Shown: positions 16,148 through 26,184 of the stretch, in pieces | How the letters are laid out: every line of letters begins with the position of its first letter | Position numbering within the stretch: position 1 is the stretch's first letter | NCBI GenBank assembly: GCA_001179505.1 | Contig: CDMY01000542.1 | Location: 144,154 to 208,153 of the forward strand | Direction: 5' to 3' | Origin: Vitrella brassicaformis | Lineage: Eukaryota > Sar > Vitrellaceae | Length of the DNA stretch: 64,000 bases | Notes under the pieces: model-generated | Seen by the model: the letters and a program-made list of their open reading frames with translations, nothing else | Told to the model about the DNA's origin: nothing | Databases searched by the model: none | Made by a program: the position numbers and the translations under genes

Positions 16148-18429
16148 CTATCTATCTCTAGTCCTCATGACACAGAAGAAGAATCCGTCTCTGCCCCTGC
16201 TGACCGGCAGGTGGGTCACACCCCCACTAAATGACACAATGGGGCCATCGCCATCCACATTCCTCACCCCCTCCCCCCTCTGCTCCCCATCCCCACACTC
16301 ATCGTCGTCAGGCATTGCGACGCCACCCTGGCCGTCGCACGCCACACTCGCACCACACACATCCAGCCCCAGCTGACGCGTGAAGTACTCGATCTGCTGC
16401 TCATTCTCCTCTTCCTACACACATCCACACACACACACACACAGAGAGAGAGACAGAGAGAGAGAGCCATGTTAGCACACGTGTTGGCACACCTCAGTCA
16501 TTTCGCCCACTCACTCACCGTGATGGCACACGTGGAGTAGACGAGCCTGCCCGTTGTGGGCTTGACGAACTCCACGGCCCTCTCCACGATCTCCCTCTGC
16601 GTCTTGACCAGGCCCCCCAGCTCACTCTCAGCAAACAGCCACCTGTACTCGGGGTGCTTTCGCAGCGTCCCCGTGTTGCTGCAGGGCACGTCACATATGA
16701 CCCAGTCGAAGCTGCGGCGCATCCTCTTGGCCTGCTGGGGGTGTGAGAGCCGGTCGGGCGTGATGCACTCGAAGTCCTCGACGCCTGCGCGGGAGAGGCG
16801 GGCGTGGGCCTTGTGCAGAGACTCCTCTCGGACGTCGTGCAGCACCAGGGGGCAGGGGCCGTCGAAGGTGGTTGATGGCGGGGTGGCTGTTTGGGTGGGA
16901 ATGAGGACAGGCAGACAGACAGACAGACAGACAAGTGGATGGATGTGGTGTGTGTGGATGGTGTGTGTGTGTGTCACGGACTCACCGGTCCTCTTGAGTC
17001 TGTGCGCGATTGCGAGTGACTTGCCGCCGGCACCTGCATACACGCATACACCCATCCATCCAGTCACGGCGTCCGTCACTCACGACATACGCACCGGCGC
17101 AGTAGTCGAGAACCCGCTGATTGGGCCGGCAATCGATGCTCTCTGAAAGCACACACACCAGACACAACAAACAGGACACACACTTTCTCTGTCTGTGTGT
17201 GGAATGAGATGATGTGTGGTTGTCTGCTTGTCTGTCCGACCGGCGACGATCTGTGTGGACTCGTCCTGCACCTCCACCACACCATCGATATACAAAGGCA
17301 ACCGGTGAATCGGAAATCTGACACACAACACAACGGAACACACAACGACAAAATCTATGCGGCGTGTGTGAGTGAGTGTGTGTGTGTGTGCCTGACTGAC
17401 AGACCTGTCGTTGAGTGTGCGTATGGCGAGTGCCGGTCCAGCGGGCTGTGCGTCGAGGCCCCGCTTCTTCAGCACAGCCAACACATCCTCACGATTGGCC
17501 TTCAGCGGGTTCACTGACCCAGCCACCCACCAGCAGACATTAGCACATTAACCATCCACGGCGAATGGTGCTTGGATGGGTGTCTACTGAGGCATACTGA
17601 CCTCTCAGATACAGCGGCGCCCACTCATTGAAGATGAGTCCGAGCTCCATGGCCCTGTCATGCCCCCAGCGGCCGGCCAGCCGGTCGAACAGCGGGGCGG
17701 GGAGGGACACGCGCACATCCGGGGGGATGGAGGCGTCATCCACCAGCTCAGCCCACCCGCCTGACAATACACGCATCCGAGCGACGTGCACAGGTGGGTC
17801 TCTCAGACCGACCGTCGAGATAGGTCTGCAGCCTCGTTTGCCAGAGGGCGGGATCGGCGCTGCCCTTGCGGCCTGACAGCTCCGGCAAGGTGCTCTCATC
17901 GATGCCAGCAGCGTGGTCCAGCAACCTCCGCCACCTCACAAGATTGTACAGGCACTGCAGGCAGACAGACACACACAGCACAGAGAGGGATGCTAATAAT
18001 GCACTCGCTCCATGCACTGCATCCAGTCGGCATTGCAGTCACTGACGTACTTACATCTGTGACTTGGTTTCTGAGGTCTGGGTCAATGCGTGCAGATGAC
18101 ACCTCCCGGAAGAACCTGCCGTTGAAGTCCCGTGGCGATGTGGTCTCCAGGTGGTTGATCAGTCGCTTCAGACTCTCCAAGATGAATGGACTGCCCAGCA
18201 ACCTACGAACCACACAAGCACAAGCCGCACACAGCCAATGAGTCATGAGCGTAGATCTGCTTCTCCATGGACGCATCTCGCACGCTGCATACCTGTCACA
18301 TTGCACTCTGTGGATTCCCATCGAAAAAAAATCCTTCTTGACTCGCCAGCCAGCGGTTTCAGGGAGCACCCTAGCCGGATGGCGAGCTTTTTGTAGGAAA
18401 GCCTTCCCTCTCGTTTCCCTTTTACTCAT
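16148..18429 (-). CDS. RsmB/NOP2/Sun family RNA m5C methyltransferase
   Basis: SAM-dependent RNA cytosine-C5 methyltransferase. Ten minus-strand exons: 18293-18429, 18055-18202, 17813-17954, 17602-17760, 17405-17513, 17241-17317, 17095-17142, 16986-17033, 16519-16886, 16148-16414. The N-terminal part resembles the NusB-like RNA-binding region of RsmB. The catalytic part shows VQDESTQIVAG, the SAM loop GAGGKSLA, motif IV DVPCSNTGTLRKHPE with its cysteine, and motif VI STCAITVSE with the second conserved cysteine. The DVPCSNTGTLRKHPE form is closer to bacterial RsmB than to eukaryotic NOP2. I therefore infer an organellar 16S-type rRNA enzyme, but no targeting peptide was demonstrated. The C-terminus ends in the usual strand (DGFFFCVMR). 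The start is 51 bp from the RBR gene on the other strand. Confidence 0.85.
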
Positions 18430-18480
18430 CGCCGGCTCTCTCCGCTCACCTGACGGTGTCGGCCAACCGCAGAACTCACA
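18430..18480. promoter_or_regulatory. 51-bp head-to-head intergenic gap
   Basis: Only 51 bases separate the ATG of the RsmB-like gene (-) and the first ATG of the RBR gene (+). Any core promoter for both must overlap this gap or the coding ends. No TATA-like element is obvious. Confidence 0.4.
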
Positions 18481-19329
18481 ATGATGCGCGTGATCTGGAG
18501 CTTCTGCGCCAGTGTGACTCGTGGGACGGCTTCCTCACCGGCATTGCCAGCAGCAGCGGATGACGGACCTGTTCTGCCCACCGGCAATGCAGCTCGGCCC
18601 GCCCAGCATCATGGTCATCTCGACAAGGTGTGCTGCATCTGCCGAGACGGGCTGCAGCCGCAGACGGAGCTTTGCCTGCGGCTGCTCAACTGCGGGTGCA
18701 CGTACCACTTCGATTGCCTGGCCGGCTACCTGAAGCATCAGCTATCTGCCGGGAAGGTGCCCTTCGTGTGCCCCTCGCTCGTCCCGTCGGCTGTGGGTGG
18801 GGAGCACCAATGCCGGACACAGCTGAATGCGGCCGATTTGGTGATGGTGATGGAGGACGTCGAGCTGGCCAAGTATGACGAGATGCTCATCGGCAAGATG
18901 GCCGAGATGCGCGTGTGTGGTACGCCCAGACATATGGGATGAGTGGGGTGGGCGGGGGTGTGACTGACTGATGTGGTGTGTGTGTGCACGTGCAGGCTAT
19001 CCTGACTGCGGTTACCGATTCATCCTCGGCCCTGAGCGAGGTGTACAGGCTGGCTTTCCTTGCCCGAAATGCAAGAAGCTGTAAGTACGAGAGAAACCAA
19101 CACACACATCCCGCGATGCATGTGCATGTGTGTATGTGTGTGTGTGTTTGTTTGTTCGTGTGTCAGGTGTCTGCTGTGCGGCGGGAAGGTCCACAAGGAC
19201 ATGACGTGTGAGCAGGCCAAGCAGGATACAGCGCGCCAGGGCTGGTTTGGGCTGCTGCTGCAGCCCGACCAAGACGACAAACGGGGCGAAGAGGCATTCC
19301 TGCGATACCAGAAGGTACGCAGCCGGCAC

Positions 19330-19368
<39 letters not shown>

Positions 19369-19637
19369 ATGGGGGAGTGTGGCATTGGTGGTGCGTTGCA
19401 ATCGGTCAGCGTCACCGGACCAACGTGTGTCCCGGCTGCGGTGCTGTGATTAGCAAGACCACCGGCTGCAACCACATGACCTGCACCCACTGCGGCAAGG
19501 AGTTCCGCTACAACGAGGCGGGAAGGTACGCCTGTATATGTGTGAGCGGTAAAGTAGGTGGGCGGATCCACCCACCTGTGTCTGTCTGTCTATCTGTCTG
19601 TTGTATTCACTGCCTGCACTGCAGCACGAAAAAGTGA
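18481..19637 (+). CDS. RBR (RING-IBR-RING) E3 ubiquitin ligase-like protein
   Basis: Exons 18481-18919, 18996-19080, 19167-19314, 19410-19525, 19625-19637; about 266 aa. RING1 begins CCICRDGLQ and carries CGCTYHFDCL and a final CP. The IBR segment shows VCGYPDCGYRF, FPCPKCKKLCLLCGG and a later Cys. RING2 is VCPGCGAVISKTTGCNHMTC followed by THCGKEF. The Cys in TTGCNHM is at the position of the catalytic cysteine that carries ubiquitin in RBR ligases. RING2 ends abruptly after CGKEFRYNEAG: the usual last zinc-ligand segment (a CW...C type tail) is missing. The final 99-nt intron is in frame without a stop, so its retention would give a longer Cys-rich tail. It is probably an active or recently degraded ligase. 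Confidence 0.78.
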
Positions 19638-19816
19638 GTGAAGGCGCTGGCTGTGACAGTGGAAGACAACATGTTTGTGTGTGAGCATCTGTCTGTCTGC
19701 GTGGAGATGTGTATATGTCTGTATGTGTGTGTGTGTAGATGGCTGCATATATACGCCTGTACGTACGTACGTGTCATTTATATGATTGCCCATCGAGTGT
19801 AATATAGTCCAGAGAA

Positions 19817-19852
<36 letters not shown>

Positions 19853-20412
19853 GCGGTGGAGGAAAACAGTGAGTGTGACGCACGAATCGAGCGTTGCACC
19901 GGGTTTATATACGTGCGCGTCCATGTATCTGCAGTATTTGTATACACGTGTGTGTGTGTGTGTGTGTGGATCTGTCTGTCTGTCTGTCTGTGTCGTATGT
20001 GCGCTCCTGTGTGCTGTCTGTCACGCCCGGCTGATCGGTTTCCGGATCGGTTTTCCCCATTCGGTTCCATGCATGTAGCATAGACGCGGACATCCGTACA
20101 CACATCGATCAGATCATACACACTTTTGGGTCGTTTTTCCTCTTCCCTTCGTGAAGCTTTATATATCGACGGCCGGTGCACCGTTGGCCTTTTTTCGGAC
20201 GTGTTTGTGAGGTCCATACGTACATGTGTGTGGGTGAGTCTGTGTTGAGAATGGACATACAGCTGACAACGTGCGATCGATTGAGTTGGACGCGTGTCAT
20301 CAAGACAACCTCGCTCCCACCACACACGCACTCGTCCATCCACGACCAGAACACTCACACTCTTCCCCCGTCATCCATCCACTCACTTGTGCATCCATAC
20401 ACTGCACTGCAC
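19638..20412. repeat. Convergent spacer with simple repeats
   Basis: Between the RBR gene (+) and the GSK3-like gene (-). It includes a GA-rich tract at about 19811-19853, several TG/GTCT tracts and CCATC repeats. No gene was recognised. Confidence 0.6.
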
Positions 20413-22253
20413 TCAGCTCAGACTCTGTTGATGTATGAGTGTTGGGTCATTTCTGCAGCATTACACCGGGCAGACGGAGACCACCTGCGTTGACACGTCA
20501 ACAGACAGACAGACAGAGACATGATGGCTCATGATGGCATGGTCGCTCACTTGACGCATCGGTGGATGGGGTCGAGCAGCCCCTCCTCACTGAACACACA
20601 CACACCCCCTGGATGATGATGACGACACAGAGAGCACACACATATTGTATAGATGTGCACACACGTACCCCGGCGGCACGAGCGGTGCCAGCACGCGTCG
20701 CAGGTCGGTGGCCGCCAGCCGCTCAGACGCAAACACCGCGGGCAGCTCGAGGGATTTGATGAGTTCGCCAGCTGAGGCCGTCAGCTCCTCCGTCTCAGCT
20801 CTTGTCGGCGTGCCCAGCACTTGGCAGATGCGCAGGATCTGGTAGGGCTCGTCGTCGCCAGCTGTGACATCCAGGCACACACGCGGCTGACTGATGTGTG
20901 TGTGTGTCATGGATGTGTGGCTGGTCGATTGATCTCACCTTGGGGACCCTCCATTCTGTTTCGTTTGCGTTTGTGGCGGCCGTCGTCTCTCTCCTTGTTG
21001 TCCTTGTTGTCGTTGTTGTCCTTGTTGTCGTGTTGGGGTTGGGGCGGCTTCCGGCCGACGAACAGCGGTGACAGCAACTGATGGGACGACACACACACAT
21101 GCAGAGACATTTAGAGGGGCGGGGCGTACTTGTGTGTGTGTGTAGACATACAAGCATCTCTGCGAGGATGCAGCCCGTTGACCACACATCGACAGACTCG
21201 TTGTAAGTCATCGACCCAAACAAGAGCTCGGGCTGACACAACAAGACAGACACACAGACAGATAGATGTGAGACGTTGGTGGCTGTGTGTGGGTTGGCGG
21301 CAAGTCTTTGTCTGCTGACCGCTCTGTATGGCCGCGAGCAGATGTACGGCATGTGGTGTGGCGAGTCCGACAGAGACTTGGCACAGCCTGTGTGTGAAGC
21401 ACACAACACATACATACAGACGCACTCGACTGATCGAGTGTGTCTCGTTGTGTGTGTGCGTCCGTGCCGGGTGACTGACTGACCGAGGTCACAGATGAAG
21501 ATGTCGCGGGTCTTGGGGTCAAACAGAATGTTCTCGGGCTTGATGTCACGCTGACCGACACCGACAATGGATGCATCCACGCATCCACATGTCTATCGTG
21601 TATGTATCGATGTGTCTGTCCCCCACTGAACTGACGTGTGCGATGTTCTGTTGGTGTAGGGCGTGCAGTGCGGCGACGAGCTGTCTTGCGATGGAGCGGA
21701 TGAGGTCAGAGGGCAGAGGCCTCCTCTCGGCACGGTGCCGACGGATCAGCTGCCCCAACGTCGCTGAACAATCCACGCTCACACAGAAGATAAAGAGACA
21801 GAAGGGTATGTGAATGTCTCGTGCTTCCATCATATGTGTGCGTGTCAGGTGATGAGAGGCGCACAGGGCACGCATTGCATGACGATGTGCTGCGTGAGTA
21901 TCTGTCGCGGTGAGTGCGTGTAGACCACTCCCTCCATCTGCACACAGTGGGGCAGCCCCTTGACAAGCTCAAGCATCACCTGCTCGCGGCTCACACCACC
22001 GCCCCACCTGTGCAAGTGCTCAGAGACATGACAATGACATGGCGGGATGGACATTCGCTCACTTGGGTCTCTTCTTGATGGCCACCAGCTCGTTCGTTGA
22101 TGTGCCGGTGGCAACGTAACACTTGCCAAAGGTGCCCGACCCGAGAAGCTGCTTCAAGATGTAGCGGGGCGGACGAGTGGCGCCGGTTGTCGCGGCTGAG
22201 CCCTCGGCGTCACCACGCCCGCGGCCGGAGTCGGAGGGACGGCCTGGCTGCAT
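20413..22253 (-). CDS. GSK3/shaggy-like CMGC protein kinase
   Basis: Ten minus-strand exons: 22063-22253, 21865-22007, 21636-21763, 21484-21550, 21320-21387, 21152-21232, 20939-21077, 20669-20861, 20551-20589, 20413-20452, joining in phase. Motifs in order: GSGTFGKCYVA, the lysine in VAIKK, HRDIKPENILFD, then DLG in place of DFG. GCAKSLSD follows, then the GSK3-type activation loop YICSRPYRAPELLFG with the tyrosine that GSK3 autophosphorylates, and SVDVWSTGCILAEML. An Asn/Asp/Lys-rich insert (DNKDNNDNKDNKERDDG) sits after LFVGRKPPQP. EPYQILRICQVLGTPT is typical of the family. The C-lobe ends about 15 residues after PIHRCVKNDP, shorter than usual for GSK3, and lacks the recognisable RxT segment. 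The start could also be an upstream in-frame ATG at 22367. Confidence 0.82.
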
Positions 22254-23500
22254 CGCCGTGACAGTCAGTCCATCAATGCCTGATGAAGCCAGCCAGTCAA
22301 CGAGTGATCGAGTGAATGAGTGTGTTATGGAAAGTGTATACTTACACGTCAGTTGATCGTCAATCAATCACACAGAAAATCCGTCATTGAGCATATCAAC
22401 AGCTGGCATCTCGTGTACTGATTCCTACATTGTCCGTGTGTCAAGTAATATATCAACCATTCACCGAGCCAGCTCGTCCCGCACATCCATACAGAACGCC
22501 CATCATGAAACGAAATCCAACGTCCGGATATAAAATGAAGGCAGCGATCTCAGGAGATCGGAAGGTGTGGTCGTGCTGGCCGCCGCCTTCCAGTGAGGGG
22601 TGCCACCATCTTCTCTCACTGGGTGCGTGTTGGTGGCTGGGGTGCGGCCGTCCAGTGAGGGGTGCCACACCACCATTCGAGGTGGGGCCACTGGGTGTTG
22701 CTGGGGCTGCTTCCCGGGGCTCTGAGTGGGTGAGATGAAGTCGCCGGTCTCTTTGTTGGTGGCGGCAGGTCTCTTTGTTGCTGGTGGGCGTTGGGCATCT
22801 GTTGTCGGGACTCGGTAGGTGGCCTGCAGCAGCATAGAATACAACGCCATATACACTGTATCGTGTGCTAGTGCAGATGACGGACATTGATGTGTGTCAG
22901 GGTGGCATCGGCTCAGCCACATGGTGCCTGCGACACAAACAGACAACACCCACCCACACACGTACGTATCCAGCCACAAGAAATGCATGCATTTGTAAGT
23001 GCTATCCGGTGGTGTGGGGTGTCGCCCTCACCTGTTGGCTCTCTCTGTTGGTGCCCTTCTGTCTCTGCGGCCTTCTAGTGGGCCCTTCTCTCTTTTTTGT
23101 CTGCCTTCTGCTGGGCTGTGTTGGGTCTTTTACTTGTCCTTTCTTTCCCCACCACCCACGCACACACACATTGGATTGGGGCCATTCCAGCCCCACAGCA
23201 CCCACAACGATACAAATAACTCCAGAGAGGTGAAGCAATGCAATCCTTACGACGGCCAGACACAAGGCAAGACAGATGGGCAGAAAGGCGACCACACGGA
23301 CGAAATATACCTCACACAGCCACACATGGGTGGTCAGATAGCCGGTGTGCTTCCCTCTCCTCTCTCCATCCATCCATCCATCCCAACCGGAGTCAGTCAG
23401 GGGGGCCACGCTACTCTCACTGACTTGCCTGCCTGCCTGCCTGCCTGCCTGCCACCCAGCAGTCAAATGGATGGATGGCTCGATGACTGGCCGCCGCTCC
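22254..23500. repeat. Spacer with short duplications and TGCC repeat
   Basis: No gene was recognised. The phrase GTGAGGGGTGCCAC occurs twice at about 22597 and 22656, and a (TGCC)n run lies at 23425-23452. A reversed, diverged copy of the CGCCGCCTACATTTTATA motif lies at 22524-22550. Confidence 0.5.
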
Positions 23501-23504
23501 TCTC

Positions 23505-23967
23505 TCGCAGCAGGTTGACCATCTGCGGATGGGTCAGGGGTGCGTGCTGGTTGGGGCTGAGGCCAGGCCCACCACCTTCCAGTATGTGTCCAGGGCCAGG
23601 CTCTGCTGGTGGGTGCGCGGGGGGGTGGAGCCGTCCGGCAGCTTCTCGACGGTGTGGTGCGGCTTGAGCAGCCGCTTCATGGCCATACCTGCAGGGATAC
23701 AGATATGTATTGCATCACATTCACCATGCATGTGCATGTGTCCGTTGGTGCTCTCTCTGTCTCGGCTGCCCGCCCAGCTGCTTCAACTCCTGCACCGGGG
23801 GCTTGTAGGGATCGATGTGGCGGTCTGCCCCCTCTATGATCGCCCGCCGGCGGTCGTCAATCTCGCCTGGCGGGGGAGGCGGTGGTGTGTCTCCTCCCTT
23901 GTGCGGCCATTTCCAGCCTGAGATGTCGAACTTCAGGGAGAGCTCGGGCTGGAGCTGGCCGGCTTGC
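23505..23967 (-). pseudogene. Kinase-like DFD family, C-lobe fragment (copy A)
   Basis: Two exon-like blocks on the minus strand match the C-lobe of the family at 36-43 kb. Block one (23777-23967) ends in DDRRRAIIEGADRHIDPYKP followed by PVQELKQLG, the equivalent of the APE/alphaF region. Block two (about 23511-23688) starts GMAMKRLLKPHHTVEKLPDG. Its end PLTHPQMVNLL is in a different frame from its start, so there is at least one frameshift. The expected splice donor after KQLG is changed to GGCGG. No N-lobe is visible. I call it a decayed copy. A reversed copy of the dispersed motif lies 5' to it at 24105-24133. Confidence 0.6.
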
Positions 23968-24104
23968 TGTAACAGGATGGAGGTCAGGCAGGACATATCA
24001 GCACTCCTTCTTACTTGACCGCAGAATGCTGTTGAAAGACTTCCTTCCCACCTCGAGGCAGCTCCTTTGTGTCGATGTGCACTCGTACGGCAGTAGAAAA
24101 CTCC

Positions 24105-24133
24105 CGACGAATATGAAATGCAGGCGGCGATCT
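24105..24133 (-). repeat. Dispersed CGCCGCCTACATTTTATA motif, reversed copy
   Basis: On the minus strand it reads AGATCGCCGCCTGCATTTCA then TATTCGTCG, two changes from the consensus. It is located 5' of kinase-like copy A, which is also on the minus strand. Confidence 0.7.
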
Positions 24134-24237
24134 GAGAGGCACGATACATCAATGCGAAGATAGGAGAGGAACATTGCCTGCCCAGTTGCTGACAGCATCA
24201 TACCTGGGTCCGATGCGTTGCGAACAAGACGGCGTGT

Positions 24238-25100
24238 GTCTACATGGCTCCAGGCCACCCGCCCTTTCCTCCCTGATCCTTGTCGTCCTTGCCCCCCCCT
24301 CCCCCCTTGTGGTCGTCGTGTCCCTTGCGGCCCTTCTGAGGACTCGGTTTCTTGCTTCGCTGCTGGTTTCGGTGAGGGCTCTTCGGCAAGGCCGGCGGGG
24401 GAGGAGGCTGCATGTCGGCAGGAGACAGCAACAGCAGCAAGGACATATGCACACGTGTTGATGTTTGCGTGTGTGTGTGTGCGTGTGTGTGGCCATACCG
24501 AGTGGGGGATCTGGTGCTTGTCCAGTATTTCGTTGGCGAGGTCCTTTGGGGTCTTCTTGCGGAGAGACAGCCCCCTCTGGTCGGGCGAGAGGCTGCGTTC
24601 CCCGCCAATCCGCTTGACGACCTCGTTGTAGAGCCAGGCGCGTCCCTCAAGTCGGTGTGCCTCCACGAACCTGCCGAGCTGCTCCCTCAGGCGGTCGAGT
24701 GCTTGCTGCTCTTCGTCGATCGTGGCGTTGGCCCATCTGCCTTGGGGCGGGGACGGGGGGGAAACGAGATCAGCTGAAGGAAATGACAAAAAAAGTGTGT
24801 GGGTGTCTGTAAGCGTCTTTCTGTGAGTGAATGTGGACCGGGAGATGCGATGGTGAAGCGAGCGAATCGGGGACGCGCAGTGGCCGTGGTGGTGGTAGTG
24901 GTGGTTGGCGCTCCTGTGGTGGAGGGCAGCCCCTGCGCCTGCGTGGCCCCCACGTACGCCTCTACATGCACAAGCGACAGCAAAAACAGCCAATGCACCG
25001 AAACACAGAGAGAGAGCGAATGTTTTGTGGGTGACAGACCTGTAGTTTGAGAAGTTGATGCCCCACCGAGCGCTCCAGCAACCGTGGCGCCAGCCGACAC
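24238..25100 (-). CDS. Unknown protein with basic Gly/Lys-rich tail
   Basis: Candidate minus-strand gene. A first exon reads ACRLAPRLLERSVGHQLLKL. A second block is Thr-rich (TTTTTTTATARPRF). A central exon (about 24510-24738) is helical: DEEQQALDRLREQLGRFVEA, then AWLYNEVVKRIGGE and DLANEILDKHQIPHS. The final exon is a lysine/glycine-rich tail ending GGKGGWPGAM before TAG at 24238. The join into the central exon could not be phased with the second block, so the middle of the model is uncertain. The basic tail and helical core would suit an RNA or ribosome-associated protein, but I do not recognise a family. Confidence 0.4.
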
Positions 25101-25150
25101 GCCATCACCAACTCAACTAGTGGTACCTGAATATGATAACAAGAGCATGC

Positions 25151-26072
25151 TCATGTCCCTTTCTCATACCTCTGCTCACCCGCCGGGAACTGTGCCCCTC
25201 CTATCGATGCCCCAAGACCTCCAACGGTAGCAGCCCCCATGCCCAAGGCACCAGTGGACACCGTGGACGTGCCTGCGGAAGGGCTGACGGTGGCGGGCGC
25301 CATGGCTGGGAGGGATGGGCCGCCCGAGGGAGGCAGGTGCAGACTCGCACCAAACAATCCTCCACCTAGATAAGACACGGAACGCACAAATGTGCACCTG
25401 ATTTGTCACGCATGTGTGTGGTTGGGGGGGTGGGAGGAGCGCCTACCTGTCTGTGTCTCTTGGACCGACGTCAACGAGATGCCAATAGCGCCGCCCGAGT
25501 CGGACGCTGGAGCTGAAATGGCCGTTACAGTGCTGCCAGCACACCTGCGCACCAAGAACGAAGAGAAGAAAAGGCACACCCAGATCCAGCTTAAGGAAAT
25601 GACCACACAGCTTGTGAGACAATGCCCCCTTTGCTGAATGCCAAACAACAGCATTGAGACATTCAGTAATAGTGGGCTGCGTACCGGATGGCCGGCCGTC
25701 GTCCTCGAATTGCAACAAATGTTGCGCCAAATTCCTCGCCTCGTCGAAACGGCCGCCTTCGGTTTCAGGAAAGTCAGTTCCCTGTCCGAAGAACATATAC
25801 AGAAGAGATGGTCAGCTGTGGTACATCGCGCATTAGTCACTTACCTTCTTAGTGCACTCGTATGCTTCGGACGTACTGACGTTGTCAGCGATATCGAATG
25901 GAAACCTCTGGTACAACATCATGTATCTGATGGATGCAAACAAGCAAGACCCATACATCGACGAAAATACATTTGATGGAGACACGTCACTGCTTCAACG
26001 CTTACGTATCACCCCAACCGCCCACATGTCGGAGGCCTTTGAGTATCTCCCTTGAAGGCACTCAGCGGCCTA
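25151..26072 (-). pseudogene. Canonical protein kinase C-lobe fragment with frameshift
   Basis: The minus strand holds exon-like blocks that read as the second half of an ordinary Ser/Thr kinase. They are AAECLQGRYSKASDMWAVGVI (APE and alphaF), YMMLYQRFPFDIADN (alphaG), and RFDEARNLAQHLLQFEDDGR followed by PS (alphaH). A Gly/Ala/Ser-rich tail follows. No catalytic loop or DFG exon is present between it and the next upstream gene. The first two blocks do not join in phase: the splice c|AT ACA TGA gives a stop where LYMM is expected. The 5' truncation plus the phase break suggests a pseudogene, although an assembly error or unseen exon could explain it. Confidence 0.45.
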
Positions 26073-26184
26073 TTCACACATGAACAGCGACCAGAGAGCC
26101 AGCAAGCAGGAGGCAAGGTAGGATTGGGCGTGTCGTATGCGTGGCCGCTCGTTCACTCACTCACTCGCTTACTCAATCACTCAC

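Noticed and set aside
20795-21580. Minus-strand open frame through several GSK3-like exons read as one exon
   Set aside because: It includes intron translations rich in HTHT and CVCV; the spliced model restores GSK3 motifs in order.
22453-22887. Minus-strand frame with Pro/His-rich sequence as a gene
   Set aside because: Made of short duplicated GC-rich phrases; no start context, splice partners or domain.
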